Shown here: one piece after another, positions 48,530-57,743 of the stretch
Position numbering within the stretch: position 1 is the first letter of the stretch
Layout of the letters: each line of letters begins with the position of its first letter
DNA from: Dasypus novemcinctus
Taxonomy: Eukaryota; Chordata; Mammalia; Cingulata; Dasypodidae
Reading direction: 5' to 3'
Length of the DNA: 64,000 nucleotides
Assembly (NCBI RefSeq): GCF_030445035.2
Contig: NC_080676.1
Location: 12,624,940-12,688,939, forward strand
Notes under the pieces: model-generated
Told to the model about the DNA's origin: nothing
Database searches by the model: none
The model's input: only the letters and a program-made list of their open reading frames with translations
Made by a program: the position numbers and the translations under genes

Positions 48530-49000
48530 ATCTCAAAGATATATTCACATGCTCTTTATTGCAAGACTATTTGTAGTAGTAAATGACTTGAAAAAAAGTC
48601 AAAATGTCTATCAAAAAGGGATGTATTGAGAAAACGATGATACATCAATATAATAAGGTTCTATGCAGATGTTTAAAAGGAATGAGGAATATTTCTCTAT
48701 ATACTTCCATGCAGCTATTTTGGCATATATTATTCAACTTAAAAAAAATGCAACAAAGGCAAGATTAATAGCAGCCTTTTATTTCAGAAAGGGGGTTTAT
48801 AAATATATATGTCTGCATATTTAAAGGAAAAAATGATGGAGAAACCAATAAAAAGTGTTTTCCTATAAGGGGAATAGAATGGAAGGAACAGAAAGTTGAC
48901 TTTACAATGTATTTTGTTTTATAGATTTGATTTGGAAACCATGTAGATATATCACCTACTTAAAAAGCAAAACAAAAAAATGAAAACAGAAAGCAATTTA
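48530..49000 (+). mobile_element. L1 3' end fragment
   Basis: ATGCTCTTTATTGCAAGACT, a GTTCTATGCAGATGTTTAAA segment and AATGAGGAATATTTCTC fit the ORF2 end and 3' UTR of an old L1. It ends in A-rich sequence near 48965-49000. Confidence 0.6.
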
Positions 49001-49465
49001 TAAAAGTGAGAAAAAGAAACAAGTGGACTTACATGTGTACTCAGTTGGTGGCATAACCACACAGAGAGGAAATAGCCTCAAGGGACAATAATTTGGCATT
49101 GTGTCCCTAGTGGTATATGCCTTAAAGACAAAAGAACTAGTCAAATATAAAAGAAAATCAACCTAAACCATTTTCAGTAGTGATATTATTGGTATTGTTA
49201 TTCTGAGACTGATGTAGGTGTTTTGTGTGATAAAGCAAATGAGTAATTTTGTGATATCCTAATTCTACCATTTCTGTTTTTTGAGAACTGGAATGCTTAG
49301 GGTGGGAGAAAGGAGACACTGATGAAACAAACCTGAAGAAGTTAACTTAAAACTCTGTATCCTCATTTTGAATAAGAAGTATCAGGATGAATTAAAAAAA
49401 TATACTTATGAATTAAAAAAATATACTTATCTTTAAAAACTTCTTTCTCTCCCTACTTATCTACC
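49001..49465. other. Intergenic, with a 21-bp tandem duplication
   Basis: No supported gene. GAATTAAAAAAATATACTTA plus T is repeated exactly at 49389-49409 and 49410-49430. Confidence 0.6.
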
Positions 49466-49466
49466 A

Positions 49467-49470
<4 letters not shown>

Positions 49471-49529
<59 letters not shown>

Positions 49530-49550
49530 CATCCATCCATCCATCCATCC

Positions 49551-49616
<66 letters not shown>

Positions 49617-49665
49617 TTCTATCCATCTATCCGTCCATCTATCTATTTTGTATCCATCTATCTAA
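49471..49665. repeat. (ATCT)n / (ATCC)n compound microsatellite
   Basis: A long pure ATCT array is interrupted at about 49527-49551 by ATCC units. ATCT resumes and decays after about 49615. It is expected to be polymorphic. Confidence 0.95.
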
Positions 49666-50328
49666 CTATGCGCCTACCAATTTATCTATTTCTGGCTCTA
49701 AGAAAAAGACCTACAAACTATGACTAACTCAATAGCAATGATGCTTAATGACCAGATTGTAGTCTCTAAATATCATGTCCCACTGGAAAGAGCCATGGCT
49801 TTTTTTAGAAATAGCTGATTCCAGGGTGTACAGGAAATGTACAAGATGAGCATGGAGCATCATGACACATCAGAAAACTATCAGATTCTACTACGGTAAT
49901 GCTAAAGTGATTCAGGAGCTAAATTTAAAAGCCTGACACAGGCCAAGGAAGGGAAATTTCGAGCTTCCATAAGGATAATAATTGTCATGCTGAAACGCAT
50001 TAAATTTAAATCCATCACTTCATGATGACATACACAAAGTATTAATTGGTTAACATTTGGAGGATGCTAATGAACCAATTCATAATTTTGGAAACTTGGA
50101 AATAAAGGGAAAGAAGCAAGAATTTATCCTGCCTTTCAAAATAGTAGACAAGGGGATGTTTATAGGATTATTTCAGCTAATAAATGGAGGACTGATAAGA
50201 CCAATATCACCATTGGCAACCCTTAATAAATTAATGGATTTAAGATTTACCATTCATAGCTGCTAACATTGCAATAAGAAAAGCAACCAGATATTATTTC
50301 CCATTCATAAAGTAATCTTGACAAAAAG

Positions 50329-50359
<31 letters not shown>

Positions 50360-50387
50360 GAACCTGAATCTAATCAAGCCTCAATAA
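49666..50387. other. Intergenic, nothing recognised
   Basis: No supported gene. An (AAAT)n run lies at 50328-50359 and could mark the tail of an undetected retroposon. Confidence 0.5.
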
Positions 50388-50472
50388 AGGGTCCTTAACC
50401 TGTGGTTCACAGACTCTCAAGATTTCAATAGATAGAATTCAGGGTGCCTATGACATCATTATTTTTACTAAC
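50388..50472 (+). mobile_element. hAT DNA transposon, left part
   Basis: AGGGTCCTTAACCTGTGG, then TTTCAATAGATAGAATTCAG and GGGTGCCTATGAC resemble the left end of a hAT element of the same group as 23764-23949. It is interrupted by an LTR at 50473. Confidence 0.65.
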
Positions 50473-50959
50473 TGTTTTAATTGTTAGGATGCCAAAATGT
50501 ATTATACCGGAAATGGGATGGCTTTTACAATGGGCATTTATAGTTGAATAGCTTAGAGGTCTGAGGCTGAGAAAAATGTCCAACTCAAGACTTCCTGAGG
50601 CAGTGCTTCCTCCCTGGCTGCTGGCATCCGGGACTCCTCTCTCACACGGCAGTGCCTGCTGGGCGCGCCCTCCTCCTCCGGGCTTCCTTGCCTTCTGCTT
50701 CCTGCTTTGTCGCTTTCTCTCTCAGCTTCTGTGGGTTTCTCTCTGCCTCTCCCTCCACATCCATCCCAATTATAAAGGACTCCAGTTAGAGGATTAAGAC
50801 CCACCTTTGGTCACTCCTTCCTAAAATAGCCTAATCCAAAGGCCCTTAACTGAAGTGACCTAGTCAGAAGTTCCCACCTACGGTAGGCTTACATGCATAG
50901 GAATGGGTTAGCTTTAAGAACATGATCTTCTTGGGTCCATACAGTCTCAAACTACCACA
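50473..50959 (-). mobile_element. Solitary LTR (MaLR/ERVL type)
   Basis: The plus strand runs TGTTTTAATTGTTAGGATGC ... TCAAACTACCACA. A perfect 5-bp target-site duplication CTAAC lies at 50468-50472 and 50960-50964. Internal similarity to 44098-44518 is clear: a CTTCCTCCCTG segment, the CTTCCTGCTTTG block, TATAAAGGACTCCAGTTAGA and GGATTAAGACCCACC. It has no internal genes. Overlapping open frames on both strands (73 and 83 codons) are not genes. Confidence 0.82.
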
Positions 50960-51280
50960 CTAACCTCTAACTGAAATTTAGTATTTCTTTCTAATTATAA
51001 ATATAACAGCCAACCATAGAATTATTGGCAGAAATTATAGCTATCATCAGTAGACCATTACTGATATTTTTATATTATTAATATATTTTATTACAGAGAA
51101 CTCAAAATATTGTATATGCTCATACAATTATGGTAGTTGCTAGAATCCCCAGTCTTGTTATTCAATGCACATATATTACTGTATCACAAATTTTCTTATA
51201 TAAAATATTTTTATATTTAATATAATTGGTTTGCTTTGTAATCATGAATTTTATTATACATTTAAAATATTATTAAAACT
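50960..51280 (+). mobile_element. hAT DNA transposon, right part
   Basis: CTAACCTCTAACTGAAATTTAG, a TATTTCTTTCTAATTAT segment, ACAGAGAACTCAAAATATTG and GCTTTGTAATCATGAATTTT continue the hAT element. The right terminal inverted repeat was not found, so it is 3'-truncated. Confidence 0.6.
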
Positions 51281-52299
51281 GGATCAAGGCAAAAAGGAGG
51301 TTAAGAAAACCCTCTAGACTCACCTACCAGTTCACAAGCAATTCAGAAGACACAAGAACAGGTTAAAAGACACCAAGGAGATGCAGTAAGGAAAATCCAG
51401 GCTCTGGTAAAATCTATAGTACAAATGACACAGTTTGTTTTAGAACAAGTGACCCAGTTTTTACACAAATAAATTAAAAGGGAAAAAGTGGGCATGGAAG
51501 AAAACTTACAGATTGAAGAATCTTAAGAGACATACCTAGGAGTTGCAATGTGGGACCCTTATTTAGATCATCAGTTAAACAAATTGTAAAAATAAACATT
51601 TATAATATTTAAGAGTCAACAGAAATTTGAACACTGACAATGTATTTGATTACATATTTTTTATGTGAAAGAATTGGATTGTGGTTATATTTTCTTTTTT
51701 AAAGAATCTTCATCTTTTGAGATATGTACTCAAATATTTATCGATGAAATCCTTAGGTTTAAATAATCCTGGAAGAGGGCATGGGCAGTGTCATAATGAA
51801 AGAAGATGGGTTGATGATTGTTGAAGTTGGGCCATGAGTGTAATGGGACTCATATTTTTCTATTCACTTTTGTATATGATTGAAATTTTCCTTAGTAAAG
51901 GATAGACAAAGTCTTTAGGCAGATCATTCTTTCCTACTCGAGTCCAGAGTAAACCAGTGCGGGTGGTAGAAGGGGAGTGCTGCGCTTCCAGTTATGTTGG
52001 AAACACTTCTGAAGGAGACTGTGGGGCTGGTTGGGGCTCAGAGTCTTCTAGGAGGGGTTGTAACAGGAAGACAAGGTAAAAAACTCATGAAGCCATGTTC
52101 CCAAGGTGTTGTGGTTCATTGTTGATGGAGCTAAGATGCTAGTCCCAGCATTCAGATATACAACTCCATATTTCTTATACCATCTTACTCAAATGAGTTG
52201 GTGTCTTGGCAGTTGAATGCATGGTTCAGTATTAAAATTTCACTTTGAATCAATATTAATTTCCATTTCTGGGTTTCCCTCTTGCACCCCCAAAGCCTA
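51281..52299 (+). repeat. Probable old retroposon 3' region, family unassigned
   Basis: The part at about 51540-51905 (GACCCTTATTTAGATCATCA, AATTTGAACACTGACAATG, TATGATTGAAATTTTCCTTA) resembles a common mammalian retroposon 3' end that I cannot name with certainty. The rest (51905-52299) is unrecognised. Confidence 0.35.
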
Positions 52300-52862
52300 C
52301 GTAGAGTAGTCAGTGTGGTCATTTTACCCCACCTGCTTAAAAATCTCCAATGGTTATACTTCACAGTTTGAATAAAGGTCAGACTCCTGACTATAGCCAA
52401 GGAGACTCTACCTGTGTCCTGGTCTCTTAACACTCTTGTCTTTGTTAACTACAATTAGGTATACCACCTGCTCCTACCCACTGGGGAGATATCCTGCTCA
52501 GGGACTTTGCTGTTCCCTCTGCTCAGAGTTTTCTTCCATTAGATTTTCTCTGAACTGTCCCCTCTCATTCACATTACAGCTTAAACATCCCTACTTGGGG
52601 AAGACCTTCCTTAACACTGTAGATTAAACAGCCCTTATTCCATCTCAGTTTTGCGCAGTTCCTTTATTTTTCTTATTTTTTCCATAGTGCCAAATTGCTC
52701 TCTGAAGTTACAGTAAATTACACATATATCAGCCTCCCTAAGTAGAATGTAAGCTTCTGGAATGCAGGGTCTTTAGCTTGTTCATCACCAAATACTCAAT
52801 TCTAGGAGAGTACCTAGCACATAGTAAGAACTCAGTAATATGTGTTGGGTAAATGAACTTGT
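52300..52862 (+). mobile_element. L2 LINE 3' end
   Basis: A long, well-ordered L2 match: CTGCTTAAAAATCTCCAATG (52331), GCTGTTCCCTCTGCTCAGAG (52509), ACCTTCCTTAACACTG (52604), then AATGTAAGCTTCTGGAATGC and GTACCTAGCACATAGTAAGA near the 3' end. Confidence 0.85.
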
Positions 52863-53009
52863 CTGCATCAGATGAGATTGAATACTGTGCAGAAGTCAAA
52901 TGGGGAAGTGATGAAGGGAAAATGGAAAAAGGGAACGGAGTTAGTTGCACTTCTGTATGTATTTCCACATTGAAAGTGAGTGCAGTTGATCGTCATGCAC
53001 ACATTGTTT

Positions 53010-53424
53010 GCACTTGCTGTCTCTGTCTTTCTTGTTTCTTTAGGAGGCACAGGGAACTGAACCCAGGACTTCTGATGTAGGAGGGAGGCACCTAATCACT
53101 TGAGCCACCTGCGTCCCCTGCTTTTTTGTGTCTCTCATTATGTTTTCTCTTCTTGTGTCTCTCATTGCATCATCTTGTTGCATCAGCTTGCCATGCTTGC
53201 CCATCGCGTCAGCTTGCTGTCTTGCTTGTCTTCCCTAGGAGGCACCTGGAACCTCTGCTCCCTGCTTTGTTGTATCTCTCATTATGTTTTTCCTTTTTGT
53301 GTCTCTTGTTGCATCATCTTGTTGTGCCAGCTCACTGTCTTCCTTAGGAGGCACTGGGAACTGAACCACAGACCTCCCATGTGGTAGGTGGAAGCTCAGT
53401 CAGTTGAGCCGCATCTGCTTTCCA
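53010..53424 (-). mobile_element. DAS-type SINE, minus strand, multi-unit
   Basis: Antisense heads end at about 53116 (GAGCCACCTGCGTCCCC) and 53423 (GAGCCGCATCTGCTTTCC), separated by TGTCTCTCATT-rich linkers. Target-site duplication ATGCACACATTGTTT at 52995-53009 and ATGCACATATTGTTT at 53425-53439 (one mismatch). The linker between heads is itself duplicated in part (TGTCTCTCATTATGTTTT twice). Confidence 0.88.
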
Positions 53425-53524
53425 ATGCACATATTGTTTTATACCATCACCACCCGGATCTACCCAACAACACTCATCTCTAGATCCTATGTCATTGTTC
53501 CTGTGCTTCCAGAGGTCTCCAAGA

Positions 53525-53567
53525 GTGTGTGTGTGTTTGTGTATGTGTGTTTGTGTGTGTGTGTGTT
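53525..53567. repeat. (GT)n microsatellite, imperfect
   Basis: GT units with TT and AT interruptions. Confidence 0.85.
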
Positions 53568-53639
53568 GGCAACTATCCCCAAAAGACTTGGAGTTTTTGG
53601 ACTGACAGCACTTTCCATAAATAAAATTGTTTAGCTTCA

Positions 53640-54396
53640 CCACGTGATGACAAACCTTGGAGAGAGGTTAACAGATGAAGAGATTGATGAAATGATCAGG
53701 GAAGCAGATATTATGGTGATGGTCAAGTAAACTATGAAGAGTTTGTACAAATGATGGCAGCAAAGTGAAGATGTTGTACAAAATGTGTTAAATTTCTTGC
53801 ACAAAATTGTTCATTTTCTTGGTTCGTAACCTATCTGTAAAAGTTTTCCCCCTTCTGTCAAAAGAATATGCATGTATAGTAATTAGGCCTTCATTCCTCC
53901 ATGCTTTTTCTTCCCTGATCTTACTGTCATGGTCCTGAAACCTTATTTTAGAAATTGATCGAGTAACACGTTGCATGTGGCTTACTCTGGATGTATCTAT
54001 GCCCTTCTGCACACCTAAAATTAGATGGAGTTGGTCAAATGAGGGAGCACCTGGGTTATGCCTTTCTTTCTTTTTAAAGTACTTTTCTTTAGGAACTGTC
54101 AGCATGTTGTTGTTGAAGTGTGGAATTGTAACTGCGTGGACTATGGACAGTCAACAATATGTACTTGAAGTTGCACTATTGCAAAATGGGTGTATTATCC
54201 AGGTACTCGTGCACTTAATTTTTTTTTTGTACTGCTGGCCCTGTACCAGAAACATTTCCTTTTATTGTTACTTGCTTTTTAAACTTTGTTTAGCCACTTC
54301 AAGAAAATCTGCTTATGGCACAATTTGCCTCGAATCCATTCCAAGTTGTATATTTGCTTTCCAATAAAAGAAAATTACAATTAAAAAAAAAAAAAA
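53640..54396 (+). pseudogene. CALM2P: CALM2 processed pseudogene, 5'-truncated
   Basis: The copy starts within the last part of the calmodulin coding region ([20 protein letters not shown]), at the fourth EF-hand approach. It runs through the former stop (AAGTGA, about 53763-53768) and the long CALM2-type 3' UTR. An AATAAA lies at 54363-54368 and a poly(A) tract at 54383-54396. The calcium-binding loop of EF-hand 4 is destroyed by a one-base loss: GCAGATATTATGG lacks a G of the expected ATTGATGG, shifting the frame and creating an early TAA. The 3' UTR (for example GTCAGCATGTTGTTGTTGAA and TATTATCCAGGTACTCG) is what points to CALM2 rather than CALM1 or CALM3. It has no introns and no promoter, and is a dead retrocopy. 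Target-site duplication was not identified. Confidence 0.88.
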
Positions 54397-55374
54397 GAAT
54401 AACACCAGCGCTCCATTTATTGATGCCATAGAGGCTCAGCTACAGAAGATGGATAGAGGGGTAGTGGGCCCTGACTCTGGCCCCAGGTGCTGCGAGCGGG
54501 GCTCGAGGCTGTGTGTGGCCTGATGTGACTCACTCTGAGCGTCCTCCCCCCATTCCAGAGATGCTCCATTTGGACTGCCATCGGATGTGAGTTGGTGGCC
54601 TCCAAGTTTTCATCAACTTCTATTCTTCCTCTTCCAGTATCATAACCATGGGGAAATTCTGGGAATATGTGGCCACAGGGCATGGAAATACTTGGGATTT
54701 TGATAAAATGAGCCCTGCAGATTTTAAGGCTTATGGTCTTAAGACACAAACTCCCCAAAATTGGTTTGGCTACTCCGTTCCTTCTAGCTGAGTGATTAGA
54801 TGTTCAAGGTCAGAGCAGAGATGCTGTGGCTTGCACTTTCGTCTTCAGTCTGCATCAGAGGCATTTCCACCCCTCCTGCCGCTCAGGACTGCTGCTTCCA
54901 TTTCTTCTTCCACACCTGTTTGGCCCTATGTTGACGTGAATACTTACACAAATGCATCTAGTTTATAAGTCCCTACTTTATTTGGGAGAATATTCACATT
55001 TAATATCTGAATCAATTGTAACGTATGTTAGATATATCATGTAAAAGACACTGGGACAAAGCCTAAGGAAAATTCCTCTTGCAGATTTTGCAATAAGAAT
55101 AATTGTACTTTCCATGAAAAATAAGTTTAAATGTTGTTGTGTAAATGATGAGATTGGGGGGAAAATCAGAGAAATGGAACAAGTCAGATGTGTCTGACTA
55201 GAAATCCCAAACTCTTTTGACCATACTGGATTCTCTTTCCAACTAAGCATTTTTTAAAAGAAAGTCACATTGCATTTTTCAAACTGTATTTTCAGAAGAA
55301 TGGAAGAAAATAAACTCTTAAGTGTTCCATAAAGGTTTCTGAATTAGGGCTGTTTTTTGTTTTTGGAAGCATTA
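54397..55374. other. Intergenic, unrecognised; GC-richer start
   Basis: The first 400 bases are GC-richer than the surroundings and contain short open frames on both strands (113 codons minus strand at 54417-54758). I recognise neither. The remainder is AT-rich and featureless. Confidence 0.4.
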
Positions 55375-55389
55375 AAGAATAAGGATAGG

Positions 55390-55804
55390 GAAGTGGACTT
55401 GGCCCAGTGGTTAGGGCATCCGTCTATCACATGAGAGGTCCGCGGTTCAAACCCCAGGCCTCCTTGACCCGTGTGCAGCTGGCCCATGCACAGTGCTGAT
55501 GCATGCAAGGAGTGCCCTGCCACGCAAGGGTGTCCCCCAAGTAGGGGAGCCCCACGCGCAAGGAGTGCACCCCATAAGGAGAGCCGCCCAGCGCAAAACA
55601 AAGTGCAGCCTGCCCAGGAATGGCACCGCACACACGGAAGGCTGACACAACAAAATGACTCAACAAAAAGAGACACAGATTCCTGGTGCCGCTGATAAGG
55701 ATAGAAACCGTCACAGAAGAACACACAGCAAATGGACACAGAGAGCAGACAACTGGGTGGGGGAGGGGAGAGAAATAAATAAAAAAATAAAATCTTTTAA
55801 AAAA
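55390..55804 (+). mobile_element. DAS-type SINE, long monomer
   Basis: Head with CAGTGGTTAGGGC and GGTTCAAACCCC boxes, GC-rich body, A-rich tail. Target-site duplication AAGAATAAGGATAGG at 55375-55389 and AAGAAAAAGGATAGG at 55805-55819 (one mismatch). Antisense open frames up to 131 codons are not genes. Confidence 0.92.
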
Positions 55805-55987
55805 AAGAAAAAGGATAGGATATGAAAATGATGCAGTAGGCCTTGTCAGACAGGAAGACAGATAAACGCAATAGAGGAATTATTTTGCTTTACATATCTA
55901 AAACTTAGAAAGGGGACTCGAGACAGCAAATCAAAGTGTTGCAATTGCAGCTACTGTGAGGTGAAACGAGTCCCAGAGCCCCGCCTC

Positions 55988-56660
55988 ATGCAGAAGCTAA
56001 ACCAGGCCACGTGGGCCCTTGGAAGCCCAAGGCGGAGTGCGATCTGGACCACCGTGAGGGCAGGCCAGGCCAGGCCCGGGCCCCCACGAGGCCCCATTCT
56101 GGGTCAGTGAGGTGTTTCCATCAGCCAATTCTGCAAGGGATTCAACGAGAAGGCAAAGGACGTCATAGAAGGCAGTCCTCTGCCCACTAAGATTTTTGCG
56201 AAGCTTGACAGGACATTTGAAATCAAGGTTGGAAACAACCCACTCTTCCCTACCTCTGAAGGAGCTGCTGGAATTGAGAAGGGGGTCCAGCAAACAAGGG
56301 AAAAGGTGGCAGGACTGGTGAGCTGGAGGCACCTGTACGAGATTGCCTGCGTCAAAGCTCAGCACGATGCCTTTACCCTGCAGGACATGCCATTGTCCCC
56401 TGTTGTCTGCTCCTTCATTGGCTCTGCCTGTTCTCTGGGCATTTGTGCCGTGAAGGACCTCAGTTCACAGGAGCTGGCAGCTTTCCAGAAGGAGCGAGTC
56501 ATGTTTCTGGCAGCTCAGAAAGAGGCAGATTTGGCAGCCCAAGCTGAAGCAGCCACGAAGTGACCTCTGCTCTCCATGCCCCAGGGCTTTTAAAAATATA
56601 TATTTTTACACACATGGATGTAGCAAGGGATTGACCGTGAATAAAGTCCTTTGTCAGCCA
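55988..56660 (+). pseudogene. MRPL11P: MRPL11 processed pseudogene
   Basis: This is an intronless copy of the nuclear gene for mitochondrial ribosomal protein L11, which belongs to the large mitoribosomal subunit stalk base. From the ATG at 55988 to the TGA at 56561-56563 the frame holds 191 codons, essentially the full family length. Recognisable segments include [56 protein letters not shown] and [20 protein letters not shown]. One in-frame stop interrupts it: TGA at 56108-56110, codon 41, where a CGA-type arginine codon would mutate to TGA. Many radical substitutions lie between about codons 70 and 100. A 3' UTR with AATAAA at 56640-56645 follows. The poly(A) is degraded (CCCCCCCACAAATAA) and no target-site duplication was found. 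Confidence 0.9.
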
Positions 56661-56687
56661 CCCCCCCACAAATAATGCATTTCTTAA

Positions 56688-56705
56688 AAAATAAGAACAA
56701 TTTCC
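56688..56705. repeat. Target-site duplication, left copy (U6 chimera)
   Basis: AAAATAAGAACAATTTCC matches 57726-57743 at 17 of 18 positions. Confidence 0.92.
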
Positions 56706-56811
56706 ATGCTCCCTTCGGCAGCACGTATAATAAAATCGGAATGATACAGAGAAGATTAGCACGGCCCCTGTGCAAGGATGACAAGCAAATGAGTGAAGTG
56801 TTCCATATTTT
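56706..56811 (+). pseudogene. RNU6P: U6 snRNA pseudogene, 5' part of a chimeric retrocopy
   Basis: The segment starts ATGCTCCCTTCGGCAGCAC and ends GTTCCATATTTT. It spans essentially the whole spliceosomal U6 RNA, including GATACAGAGAAGATTAGCA (the ACAGA-box and AGC-triad region). About a dozen substitutions from the mammalian consensus are visible (for example AAATGAGTGAAG in place of the usual AAATTCGTGAAG). Directly upstream is a target-site duplication, not the TATA and PSE elements that a U6 gene needs, so it is a retrocopy and probably silent. No poly(A) follows; the sequence passes straight into an L1-like tail. Confidence 0.93.
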
Positions 56812-57725
56812 CCAGTTAAAACTTAGGGTATGGGCTATTAGGAGATAAGACGGCTGAGACGGGCTACTGATGCTTAATGTATGTAGAAGTTTTAATTAAC
56901 TTTACTGTAAAATGTGGAGATGGATAGAGTTGATGGTAGCACATTATAGTGAGCAGCTGGTTAATAAATGGGAATGTGGCTGGGAAGGGTAGTCTAGGGA
57001 TGTAAATGTCAATTGAAAGAAAGTTATAGCCTAATTTAGGGGCTGGATAACACAGTGAACCCAGATGTGGATGAGAATTGTGGTTGATGGTACAGATGCA
57101 AGAGTGTCCTTCCGTGAGCTAGAAAAATGTATGTATGCCACTATTGCAGGGTGGTAGGAATGTGGAGAAGCATGGGAAAAATACAGTTAATGCAGCCTCT
57201 GGACTGTGGTTAACAGCAATGCTGTAGTATTCATGCCTCTATGCCAAAGAGGTACTGTGTTGATAATGGGGGAGTATGGAAAATGTGTGCCAAATGTATG
57301 CTGCAGCCCAAGGTTGGTGTTAATAGCCTGATGATATTATCTCATTATCTGCAATAAATGTTCCACCACGGTGTGGTGTGTTGGTGAAGGGGTGTTGTAT
57401 GGGAATTCTACACAGGTACATGATTGTTGTGGAAGTTTACAACTTCGGTAGTAAAAATGTATTAAAAAAAATAATAACAGTGTAGGTTGGGGGAAAATAC
57501 ACCAAATGTAAGCTATGGATTATATAGTTAGTAGTAAGATTTTGATGATATTCTTTCATAATTTTTAACAAATGTCTCACAACAATGAAAGGCGTTGTGG
57601 TAAGTTGATGTATGGGACCCCTGTATAATGTTATTCATGTTTGTTTTGTAAGTTCACAAGTTTTACTGCACACTTATTGTTTATGTATGTTCATGTATGA
57701 ATGATATACTTCAATATAATTTTTT
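56812..57725 (+). mobile_element. L1-like 3' tail fused to U6
   Basis: About 0.9 kb runs from the U6 3' end to a weak A/T-rich end just before the right target-site duplication. The text resembles an L1 3' UTR (GGACTGTGGTTAACAGCAAT, AAGCTATGGATTATATAGTT, GTAAGTTCACAAGTTTTACT). It differs from the 3' UTR of the young L1 at 36355-39143, so it would come from another L1 lineage. U6-L1 chimeras made by template switching of the L1 reverse transcriptase are known in other mammals. Identification of the tail as L1 is inference. Confidence 0.6.
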
Positions 57726-57743
57726 AAAATAAGGACAATTTCC
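57726..57743. repeat. Target-site duplication, right copy (U6 chimera)
   Basis: AAAATAAGGACAATTTCC matches 56688-56705 with one A/G difference. Confidence 0.92.

Noticed and set aside
49471-49665. CRISPR-like or satellite array
   Set aside because: The unit is a 4-bp microsatellite with no spacers. No CRISPR array exists in the window.
54648-54790. Short plus-strand frame after the CALM2 retrocopy (starts MGKFWEYVATG)
   Set aside because: Under 50 codons, no recognisable family, no supporting signal.
55988-56563. Functional intronless MRPL11-like gene
   Set aside because: Premature TGA at codon 41, many radical changes in otherwise conserved blocks, and no promoter.
56706-56811. Functional U6 snRNA gene
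   Set aside because: It has many substitutions in U6 and a target-site duplication directly upstream in place of a TATA box and PSE, and it is fused to a retroposon tail.
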